Below, piece after piece: positions 21,801 to 26,180 of a stretch of DNA of 52,500 bases (within the stretch, counting starts at the first letter, position 1; each line of letters opens with the position of its first letter). The stretch is from Leishmania martiniquensis (Eukaryota; Euglenozoa; Kinetoplastea; Trypanosomatida; Trypanosomatidae): positions 2,455,001 to 2,507,500 of the forward strand of contig NC_090171.1 of the NCBI RefSeq assembly GCF_017916325.1, read 5' to 3'. A model generated the notes under the pieces. The model ran no database searches, was not told where the DNA came from, and saw only the letters and a program-made list of their open reading frames with translations. A program made the position numbers and the translations under genes.

Positions 21801-22380
21801 AGACGAGCTTTGTACGCGCGACGGCGATGCGCAGTCGATCATTCAATTCATCCTCTCTAGCGTGCGCCTCAACGATGCGAAAGAGCTCCAGACAAGAATG
21901 CGGCGAGGCGAGATCCCAGTTCACATGTGCGACGCTGTTGAGCAGCACCGACGCGTATGCGCCCTTCGCATCACAATCCGTGATGGCACCAAGCAGGGCA
22001 ATGATGCTTAGCAGACTCGTTTGCTCTTCTTGTGCGGGAAGGGAAGCGCCCATCGACACAGTGGCCTCGCCTAATCGATGCCGAATTTGCTTTGATGACG
22101 ACAAGGACAGCTTGACTTTTCGAAAGCGAACCGAAAAAACACTTTCGATGCGCGTTGAATGGGCATGGAGGCGCTTCCTGAGACCACACAGTAGGCTGTG
22201 CTGCAGGCTGCTAACCAGAGGCGCCTCCAACAGAAAACTCGGCATGCTGGCCTCATCCGAGGCGGTGAAGGAGGCGTCGCTCCATTCATCAGTCTCGGGC
22301 TCGTCAGTGGAAACAATATTGTCGATGATGTCAGCCACACTTAGCAGTCCCCAATCATCAGCATTGTTGCTGGAGCTCAT
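9856..22380 (-). CDS. Giant HECT E3 ubiquitin ligase with LamG-like and SPRY domains
   Basis: One uninterrupted 4174-residue frame ending in TAG. HECT ligases accept ubiquitin from an E2 on a C-terminal cysteine and pass it to substrate. Approximate layout: LamG/concanavalin-like domain at 440-600 (FCIEMWVFPRS, then WWHVALNFNGAVWELWLD); SPRY 1 near 1570-1700 (YYYEVYVVDLYQGGYVSVGL); acidic linker at 2305-2330 (MMYEEDDEGSEVEEDNESEF); second LamG-like domain near 2410; SPRY 2 near 3110; SPRY 3 near 3400-3530 (AWYFEVTLRTQGLMQIGWMQ); HECT domain about 3765-4150. The HECT domain shows the usual FVFIGRLMGGAL, VSGRDRMP and the catalytic loop TATCFFAIEVPDYSS with Cys4107 (codon 10062-10060). The ATG at 22380 (MSSSNNADDW) is used because the frame extends upstream only to a GTG. 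SPRY plus HECT recalls HERC1-type ligases, but I see no RCC1 repeats. Substrates are unknown. Confidence 0.92.
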   Translation of the reverse strand: MSSSNNADDWGLLSVADIIDNIVSTDEPETDEWSDASFTASDEASMPSFLLEAPLVSSLQHSLLCGLRKRLHAHSTRIESVFSVRFRKVKLSLSSSKQIRHRLGEATVSMGASLPAQEEQTSLLSIIALLGAITDCDAKGAYASVLLNSVAHVNWDLASPHSCLELFRIVEAHAREDELNDRLRIAVARTKLVLALRSGRLSLLLKCLVAPSALLTLDPPVIPPKLSTQCVSASTATMSDFLVKTLVLPARFLPKDPLHCSAHGRTLLLLSDMHVARYEALGTMGTRLMQRSVQQLPGQRGDVVLYLSESVALCIRALGRDEHCWHFSVRREGPDGECHGRLMLRTAGLSLVEARFHFCATGADTLCCLVSSHPPQRTRGCLYVGEASLEALLCGASTMEIAPLLRNPSFNATSNRRTAFHFTKSVSVSVGRVTLKDRFHPFCIEMWVFPRSAEKDQIFLSIGDKSVDEVLLGLEPVGDGVRWRGGARTPRLGSSFATYSSAGKLSVLERWWHVALNFNGAVWELWLDHELVSRQPALVSPNAIAHAKCVMGKSFIGFAAEVRVWQHTRTAAELARDARRPLTGNEEGLCAYFPFNEGYGNVIMDYAAHHEHALLPYGEPYWCVVDTFPVLEDSIDSRQVLDFVPQAWIEEANEVFFAASRESYTVAGVRSDHTLCVFDYARDQRCLVAQRSVELPASWCVKGVSADPAHGSLCCWALAAPLSGASAAVATSAVPQLFLWEMWAYAGHSEAAPHAAYASSWECGRAVLERSASHAQRFLRGVQYLTDQSTWAAIIPPFLLDPDDAVLALLLRVAQQASSVPTSQRDFDLVHQACTLLQMNLLARLYSSPIDFAFRVGECYDSVEQLLQAVAEGGERDSAAVTAPTSHLRECITLFALRRTCLDTPSSSALLRCCCQCFVTERGRLLFLERQSGKLRNPAAETVYCCLLTLYSSLHTCCDLLSSQPAHQLSSLFSALYLEAMYQVDRSLRVKSADGLLRTSHCLEVLAEVLLSGCGMNGDPARLETLQCAYSTALLRCCEKMVDAVSTALRQLPDAEATFLKCLQLSPIGALLASFAVSLPLLPTAALAACSTSLQKCRESLLGLVDRFTGEEAKRWASRLCVALTYSLAQLGCTLLNPLPSSQDAVHASAGAGAAATSAPAMRGEPQPPALSPRPPYLSVLRNGQRRLNTERDVLIKNLQGGVGVLTRVFEELQVKDVSALRVVRDEQLRETERQVMAACCALLLPTQALREATPESLLPAFQLVLKLRPWFLSKRQESKEYDAKMRERAVFLALFEPITEVGDDEVGAEQAGVTYSSASSKTRASRTPNPHPGQMTQRQRWRRLFKSWKAMRQLKTLMSSSEEVAALNVGAEIIACFQSEVSTSEMEGAVAWRSKKAQYRLVGLQLLWQLTEEARHSALLARVLHPVIARTLCGWHYADGVDGCSVEQLTRLQSAFFLLLEAAVKAYDEAVKQTQSWVLLLAALFSCPFRRTDLRKLRSTSASAEVMRRLWATDVSPELLYQRVNGALPWVLRATKLSPAGCASTMTVGAAGLTLRSSGGRGSCVAPCSWTKLARKEAASYYYEVYVVDLYQGGYVSVGLGPADYSLSQMPGWDPDSFAYDGLEGTVYTNRNARVIGFTFGMGDVVGCGWNLETGDIFWTRNGKSVHSVKATVMSAQLSPLIGMKGKGCVLVNFGSRPFVYQNSPLKVAAASSRVVSPTELAFGARHSGPRAELEVLWDGWDAFRLLSTRAATVMCEAASQAACIAPSSMAELAETVGRCIDALAGALAPAAEVPLSQLPVSAPYVTTLLGHLTLLCRLLRGVPEEVIASHISRAAALLAKMAARWLLTTSRVGLFSTEESEAVTALLTAWYYTMYLTPPTVALVAAPASSPRRVGAAQANTPTWRLAHAARSSAATALPPPLSLPNFLHALLQLASCIITTGDTRMSASETRHALEGNAPVSVVTSCDTAHWLALSLLQRLNNDRDEHSHHAWQTALQAWLQYTLEAGLQIPEDDQVKTEGDKSRLRDLLLGLAILGGIPRLAVPGDTVMAHVAKHTIAPVLLLHTSWTEEMCEVLEVQARDTSKTATIANATNTQPSMATHVIKKLPLRLVHTTVHGDEPPAETFPIKGVAAHLKLAEAVAQLAQVWFPHVMPETRSSEDVCLVAQLSCVLVRCAERNFVSVPPELIDSLSVLTGLAEDVTSAMDQVRLELVVSLWGLLQCRQRRGLPRNSLSAVRVERGGWASGGERERLGSRGNAGRGLVRVSNSVASPTFPSSSMHLQTFAALNPLLHRHLLGQAPDEADMMYEEDDEGSEVEEDNESEFGTRSPYTLHGMDDIDEEDGVEDDEAERSRLASTALAQTQSRISASSTPDALFLPTEREMFDTIHFNGGCVRLVATTPVGLSFTVDFSLRMTSIERHQILFAQVLHGGSTATSLEMVARITGGKLEFGWLPCLPGDELDVDPADTATLCSFALSEADLRVWMHVTFVQSGTTLSLFRGGLLLDTRSMKTGGGSLLQGELRLGGTPQRLDSSAFVGDIKNFRVYELALRPLMVEQLQHLDSSLGMFLESHLALLLKTTRTGVENTAKCPASVRVDIWTEGDVGYLDETEVAIARHGQAREACAQELDFGAESEEADLRVLSEPLPSQQSALWHKKCSQSREQLLGVCASCYHQLAAFYSAHILAHALCRVAKSPAGLSEADQHTMYALNDGACVARLAQWAVSTSGKDLSMLLDEMWLSLCRVSSGRSEDAAKVKAMWEVGNALLAELLRIAQRSPHARIFESAHPQRPFASNVYEVQVPGQRYYAVFVDERSVASWRLVTVSADRTQGAMLSEFCSTTLSSFEVCLPQFFLTVRSTAESSNWGHRIAVVHEYQPQLRAMRLFHSALSALLTLDSPASSVVAYVWSVECLMALRTVAQRNTSKTRLIAFACLNHLLLYSQRFRTTPPPLSLPLLLHDVRRMALRHYRRRLPTQRVLGRFIQMSMESYVMQRDAAQCWQAARAPRVVEGTQSIMDSGALDSTTGEAAPTLTDATAQERSTTAHFLLHRKEQLQLYRQRDSAADRVSIQKVQNPESLSLEWSGDGVCIVRSEGTGGSMVAGVPLTAGRWYYELRIGGNGDVSIGVLPIPLNALDAHETPLPLTSAAMQGREPATFNGCTGVYHWAEPQPLSTQQSPSNAPLWFSRDYLGIVMDIPAQRCTIFVNGVQAVSFSFGPEAAPSEGAAAASHCSSFSTGLVTDSRDRDLDPSSVPGRRHESGGTGRGSHHHSHRSAGRSSAPVAYYPYVSLGQADSVSLNFGAAYFEHEVPPGCFPLDPANLSLGTMFPYNQMRALQDIAAHLLTGGRYPLPPFYYEEADPFAGSTERVGPAHVSVQASANVQVNMEDVKNTGLDFETVTGDCAVGAGAWYFEVTLRTQGLMQIGWMQRGEAPHGNGHGVGDSSTSWSVDLFRRVMWHRGVPEPVSMARRWAIGDVMGCAVDMTHGELSFFLNGHPISGTTAIDSESPLTETCTFRGVPQGFYYVPAVSLRSGGAVSFNFGSSPFKYKPEGFNPLGVPDSWNERMDTFYNNASAVSTQQRMAVMQEAWRALRRAHPTTVATGAGATTVDRAPSSLRALATAPTVAATLWFMDAFETNLLQYRLIVHAIDKFSSDVTKSFTKSAEEELSHYLATFAYPDSLSAGISAAAVAERSWDMFKVLKAVSKVVHALLPFLSLNTTHPTLMTLLFLSLRTLLFRAVRRKLVESVLTVSSVRSEQYRICINRAKAHVEGRPIKSSVFGQTFSLLGSQSPRIFQTHQRFWNTVFLGEGAEDAGGPFREHLSEMCRELMSSRLPFFVPTANQVHNTGSHREAYVPAASARSAYDLEAFVFIGRLMGGALRSEDPLDLFLPPLVWRYLCVYPITEAELEQVDAICVQCIREFRAISATHAAAALADGIVAGGTETELFEDVFGEEFFVTQLSDHSTKELIEGGAQTRVTLARSSEYAEALLQARLHEFDLQLQKMREGLLSVVPEVAVLLLTPEELELRVCGQPDYTPEELRKGATYEGLTSEDRRVQLLWKALEEATPLQRRLFLRFVSGRDRMPVKLRILPLTTQADADTMLPRTATCFFAIEVPDYSSLEVMKRKLFYSIENCADMDTDFNARVVDEDEGPQLSVALDDGQQDINVPPSSEEGS

Positions 22381-23230
22381 AGCGCCGTTTTTTATGTAGA
22401 CGGAGGTATCACCTGCAATGAGCACTGGAAGCGATCCCCAGGAGGGGCAAATGGGGGATGAGTGGACGAGAGGAATGCTGGAACGGATTTGAAGAGAGGC
22501 GCGCTACTGGCGCAGCTGCCCTTCACGAGCGAAAAGGAATGAAAACAGAAGGGGGGAAGAAGACGCGAGTGCACCAGATGAAGATGTGTGCAGTCGATTC
22601 AGAGGGGCAGAGGCGACGCGGGGCCTCTCTGCAAACCCCCAACACTGTTCTCCGGGCGGTTGTAGAACCCTCGACGCAGGAGAATCAAAGAGCTTTTCTG
22701 TTTCGCCGTTTCTTCTCGGAACGTTTGTGCGCCTGTCTCTGTCGGTTCGTGCCAATCCAGAAATCTCTACATTCCTCCACCACACCACCCCTCTCCTTCT
22801 GGGCAGAAGATAGGTGTGCCCCTCTCTTCAGGAGGAGGGGGAGGGGGATCTTATTCCTCTCCGACTTGCGCACCGAAGAAGAGGGTTTCGAGCGCAGACA
22901 CAAAGAGAAGATGGGATTCAGGAAAGAAAATTGTTTCAGCAGCAACCATGAAAAAAGAATAGCGGCTGTGAAGTGCGGTTGACCATGGTACAGGAAGGGA
23001 AAACGGCTGCGCGACTCCAAGGCGACGATCCGTTTGCTTCTTCGCGTGTGTGTGTGTGTGTTTCTGTGTTCGTAGGCCGGTGGCAGCAGCACACACACAC
23101 CCTTCTTCTTACCATTTTCTTGCTCACGTGCAGTCTCCACCTTAGGCAGCCGTGAAGAAGCTTATTGCTCATCTATGGAGTTGGTCATCGCCATTTTCAT
23201 TTTCCTTCATGGAAAAGCAAAGAGTGAGCG
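22381..23230. other. Spacer upstream of HECT gene
   Basis: No gene is seen. On the minus strand there are pyrimidine tracts (about 22549-22565 and 22840-22855) suited to trans-splicing of the HECT mRNA. A GT run at 23046-23061 faces a CA run at 23090-23100. Short frames on both strands are low in complexity. Confidence 0.55.
23046..23100. repeat. GT run facing CA run (potential hairpin)
   Basis: (GT)8 at 23046-23061 and (CA)5 at 23090-23100 are complementary and separated by about 28 nt. They could form a stem of about 11 bp in DNA or in the transcript between the 23231 ORF and the HECT gene. Confidence 0.7.
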
Positions 23231-23824
23231 TCATCTCTCTGATTCGGGTGCCGAAAGAAAGGCACATATTTCAGCCACCTGCGGGGTCCTAAACTCGTCT
23301 GGAAGAAGTGCCGCATCCACATCGACACTCAGACGCTCACAGGCATGAAGCAGACAAGCTCGAGCAGCAGCTTCCGGAAGCAGGCAGTAGTGGCAAGCGT
23401 AGAGCGTATCAGAGAATGCAATAGCGACGCGTCCGACGCACTCGCGAACCTTGAGCGGCAGTGGCCGATGAAGAACGAGTCTCTTCAACTCCAGCCGCAG
23501 GCAGCCTTCGATCAGCACCACACGCGGCCTAACGAACTCAAAAATGAGCATTTCAACAGCGACGATGTCCGCTTCATTGGAAACGGGCCACAGCTGACCA
23601 AGCGTGGGGCATTTCGCACTCATGCGGCTAATGTTCAGAGCGTAGGACAAGGAGGCAGAGAACAGCACATCCTGTGGTACATTTAGCTGCAACTTTGCAC
23701 AGGTGAGATGATAAACCACAGCAGCACGGTTCCGTATGCTGCGCGTGCACTTCAAGTGATGAAAAGGGTGTGGTTGCCTCTGGCTGGGTGCCGAGACGCT
23801 CCCTTCACACATTGCCAAGTACAT
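23231..23824 (-). CDS. Unknown protein, third of three same-frame ORFs
   Basis: 197 codons from ATG at 23824 to TGA. I do not recognise the family. The product is Leu/Ala/Val-rich without an obvious signal peptide or transmembrane helix. It has ordinary globular character (for example LRLELKRLVLHRPLPLKVRE and FRTPQVAEICAFLSAPE) and three CxxC/CxxxC-like pairings that are not a clear zinc motif. It starts one codon (GAC) after the TAG ending the preceding ORF and in exactly the same frame. Two readings are possible. It may be the second half of one about 340-residue protein broken by a nonsense codon. Or it may be an independent gene: the TAG is also the first AG after a pyrimidine tract and would give an mRNA beginning GACATG. 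The tract favours the second reading but does not prove it. Confidence 0.5.
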   Translation of the reverse strand: MYLAMCEGSVSAPSQRQPHPFHHLKCTRSIRNRAAVVYHLTCAKLQLNVPQDVLFSASLSYALNISRMSAKCPTLGQLWPVSNEADIVAVEMLIFEFVRPRVVLIEGCLRLELKRLVLHRPLPLKVRECVGRVAIAFSDTLYACHYCLLPEAAARACLLHACERLSVDVDAALLPDEFRTPQVAEICAFLSAPESER

Positions 23825-23827
23825 GTC

Positions 23828-23870
23828 CTACGATAAGCGTACAGTCACGGCAGTTTCAGAAAAGAAGGAG
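23828..23870 (-). promoter_or_regulatory. Stop codon doubling as candidate spliced-leader acceptor
   Basis: On the minus strand CTCCTTCTTTTCT (plus 23858-23870) is followed after about 28 nt without any AG by CTTATCGTAG. The AG (plus 23828-23829) lies inside the TAG stop of the upstream ORF, and ATG follows after GAC. The geometry suits trans-splicing to the 23824 start. Predicted from sequence only. Confidence 0.5.
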
Positions 23871-24256
23871 GCGGTGAGGGGGACCATAGAAACACAATCG
23901 AGAAAGCCGCAACTTTCAAGAGGGAAGGAAAACAGTAGCGTAGGCACCTTGGCAGCAGCCAGGCGCTCATGAAGTACACCATAATTGAGTAGAATGCTCG
24001 TTAAAACAATATCGCCAGAATAGAAGGGAGCTCTCTCTCCCTCGGATTCAGACATCAACGGCACCACAAAGAGCCTGGCGCGCGAGTCGCCCCCAATAGC
24101 GAGCGCGACGGAGTCATCGTCCTTTTTCCCCCTTTTTCCCACACCTTCAGCACCGTCGACCTCAAGTCGACAAAGACCAGATAGTCTAGCAATAAACGGC
24201 GAAAATAAAGTGCCTCGGCAGCACCCTGCGCACCAAGACGGCACCCATACTATCAT
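23828..24256 (-). CDS. Unknown protein, middle of three same-frame ORFs
   Basis: 142 codons from ATG at 24256 to TAG. I do not recognise it. It begins MIVWVPSWCAGCCRGTLFSP, has a charged low-complexity stretch (EGVGKRGKKDDDSV) near residue 40, then a globular-looking part with VVPLMSE and VLTSILLNYGVLHERLAAAK. It starts 12 nt after the stop of the 77-codon ORF upstream and in the same frame. That is far too close for normal separate trans-spliced genes, and I see no good pyrimidine tract of its own just upstream. It may be translated from an mRNA that starts inside the upstream ORF, by reinitiation, or as part of a longer protein with the 23824 ORF if the TAG is read through or absent elsewhere. 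Confidence 0.5.
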   Translation of the reverse strand: MIVWVPSWCAGCCRGTLFSPFIARLSGLCRLEVDGAEGVGKRGKKDDDSVALAIGGDSRARLFVVPLMSESEGERAPFYSGDIVLTSILLNYGVLHERLAAAKVPTLLFSFPLESCGFLDCVSMVPLTASFFSETAVTVRLS

Positions 24257-24268
24257 CTTTTCCCCCTT

Positions 24269-24502
24269 TTAGCTGGCCTCGGTGGCAGACTCTGTAATGG
24301 TATCAGAAATCTGAATACCCTGCATCATTCCCACAGCAAAGATCAGCACACCAACAAGCGCAATGCCGACCGTAATCCCGGTCGCTGCGGTACTGGACAT
24401 GGCAATGGTCACATTTGTGTCCTTCACCACCTTCGCCCCGGCGGCAAAGCACATGGTTGACACCAGAGACGCAATCAAAGGGAAAACGACAGCCCTCATC
24501 AT
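24269..24502 (-). CDS. Small membrane protein with signal peptide and one TM segment
   Basis: 77 residues, TAA stop. It starts MMRAVVFPLIASLVSTMCFA, a typical signal peptide with probable cleavage after Ala-Ala near residue 21. A short Thr/Ser/Val-rich external part follows, then a hydrophobic helix (ITVGIALVGVLIFAVGMMQG, about 43-62) and a short acidic tail ending ATEAS. Overall this is a type I single-pass design. I do not recognise the family with confidence. The helix-plus-tail pattern faintly resembles the C-terminal membrane segment of V-ATPase accessory proteins (Ac45/Voa1), but that is a guess. Its stop lies 12 nt before the next ATG in the same frame. Confidence 0.6.
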   Translation of the reverse strand: MMRAVVFPLIASLVSTMCFAAGAKVVKDTNVTIAMSSTAATGITVGIALVGVLIFAVGMMQGIQISDTITESATEAS

Positions 24503-25165
24503 GACGACTAGTTTCGGGTCGATGAGGATAAATTGGGTCTTCGACGGCGCCGACCGCTTCGGGGTTCCTTTTCACCTGAGATGGCTATGCTTTTGTCGCT
24601 TTTATTTTCCTCTTGACATAGACTCAATGCCGATGTGTGCGTATTCGCCGTCGTCTTATTATTATTATTATTTTGCAGCGATTGAAGAGAGAGGCGCTGT
24701 GTCGCTTAGATTGCTCGGCAGTCTTCACTCCCCTCCTCTCGCCTTTACAGAAAGGGGCGGAAGGGCTTCGTATTTTCGTTCTGAGTGCCAATATGTGTGC
24801 TGCGGCTTCTGAGAACGTCTGCTGCCTGAGGATCGTGTCGATTCAAAGCAATACGAGGACTGAGACTGAGCGGTATCAACGAAAAGAAAAAAGGGAATGA
24901 AAAGGTTTCTGATTTGCCAGTTCCGGTGTTTTTTCTTGGCAGCATTCGAGGAGGATGTCGGTATGGTTACTTCATGTGAAGCAGCAGCTCTTTTCGAGTA
25001 CGGCCACACACGCACACACACACAGAGATGTACACATGCACAAGGGTCGACGCAAAGCTTCTTAGCCGTTGATGTTTTTGTGTGTGTGGCGTGTTATGAG
25101 CCCTTTCTGTGAGTAAAAGAGAGCCTGTGCCTTTTTTTGTAGGGGAGGGGGGCACAATGAGAAGG
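24503..25165. other. Spacer with (TTA)n and CA/TG runs
   Basis: No gene is seen. There is a trinucleotide TTA run at about 24656-24674. A CA run (about 25005-25024) faces a GTGTGTGTG run (about 25079-25088), again able to pair. Otherwise mixed composition with frequent plus-strand T-rich and purine tracts. Confidence 0.5.
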
Positions 25166-25738
25166 TCAATTCGCATCTTTGCCCTTTATGTGACGCAAAT
25201 ACCACGCAGACCACGAGGAGCGCTCCCCTTCCGGAATTGACGCGTAGCTCTGATACTCTGCCGTGTCGCGCTTCAGTTTCAGCCAGCGACGAATCGTCTC
25301 CTCGCCAGCGATGTCATCACCAAAAAGCTCGTTTTCTAGGAGGGGAATGTCACCTAGATCCACGTGCTGCAATCGGTCGACTGCGTTCTCATCCAACAGC
25401 AAGCCATCCACCGCCTCTTCTACCACTGAGCGCCCATCATCTCGCTCTGGAGGAATATCACTGGTGGAGCTAAGGTCTTCAAAAACTTTGGTGCAGCTAA
25501 TATCGTTGGTGGCGGTGCGGCTGATGATGGCTCTCTGACGAATGGCATCATGAATCGGGACCCGCTTCTTTACGTCGCTGAGGAATTCCATCGCAGTGTC
25601 CCGCCGCTCCTGAAGGTATCTCTTCTTCCACTGAAATCCATCCGATCCATCTGAGAAGCTTGAAAACACGCGCTTCGGGTTCGTCGCACCCCCTGTCACT
25701 CCTGTCAGATGTGATTGAATGCAGGTTCCACGCTTCAT
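25166..25738 (-). CDS. Conserved-looking protein of unknown function
   Basis: 190 residues from the only in-frame ATG (25738, MKRGTCIQSHL) to the stop; the longer frame upstream has no ATG. I do not recognise it. It has a basic N-terminal third with FQWKKRYLQERRDTAMEFLS, probably helical. An acidic middle follows (VVEEAVDGLLLDENAVDRLQ, LLENELFGDD). The C-terminal part (EETIRRWLKLKRDTAEYQSY) is amphipathic and ends near WYLRHIKGK. There is no signal peptide or membrane segment. Balanced composition without simple repeats, unlike the spurious frames nearby, is the main reason to believe it. It is the last gene before the 5.4-kb gene-poor zone to its right. Confidence 0.6.
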   Translation of the reverse strand: MKRGTCIQSHLTGVTGGATNPKRVFSSFSDGSDGFQWKKRYLQERRDTAMEFLSDVKKRVPIHDAIRQRAIISRTATNDISCTKVFEDLSSTSDIPPERDDGRSVVEEAVDGLLLDENAVDRLQHVDLGDIPLLENELFGDDIAGEETIRRWLKLKRDTAEYQSYASIPEGERSSWSAWYLRHIKGKDAN

Positions 25739-26180
25739 TGATCTTCGCTGCCCGCGCCGCGTCCCCGAGCCAAGGGTTTCTTTTTTTTTTTCGGTTGTGG
25801 CAGCCGTGGTCAAAATGCGTGTCGAGAAACGAAGGACAGAGTGAAAGGGAGTGTGATGGGTACGTGGGCAGCGGCCCACAGGCAAAGCATAGGAGGAGGG
25901 GGCGAAAATGATGCTAGCATGCCCATGACGCAGTCCAATAGGTGTGCCCTACTCCTCCGAGCCGGCAAGCGTCCCAAGCCTGTGGAAGAGTGCAACCTAT
26001 CTGGTACCTCTCCGCCCTTACCATCGATACCCTGTAGCGCAGGCACAGCCATCGGGGAGGGGGGATTCCTGTTGCTCTCTAGTCATCATCGGGTAGAGCG
26101 ACTGATAAATAGGTGCGCTTGCGCAGTCCCTCTTAGCCGCCGCCCAATGCTTCTAATACACGCCATTCACTTGTAGTATC
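25739..26180. other. Spacer upstream of the unknown gene
   Basis: Contains a T10 run at about 25781-25792 and purine tracts (about 25893-25910) that would act as pyrimidine tracts for minus-strand trans-splicing. No gene is seen. Confidence 0.4.

Noticed and set aside
10110..22399. Many plus-strand and alternative-frame ORFs inside the HECT gene
   Set aside because: Shadows of a single long GC-rich gene; none shows independent protein character.
23231..24502. Reassigned stop codons as an explanation
   Set aside because: Clear genes in the window end at TAG (HECT, PARN), TAA (NSA2, TMA16-like) and TGA (MTHFR, TBC, DM10), all at natural family ends, so the standard code is in use.
24653..24676. 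TTA trinucleotide run as a feature of interest
   Set aside because: Simple microsatellite of ordinary length in a spacer; noted only in the spacer description.
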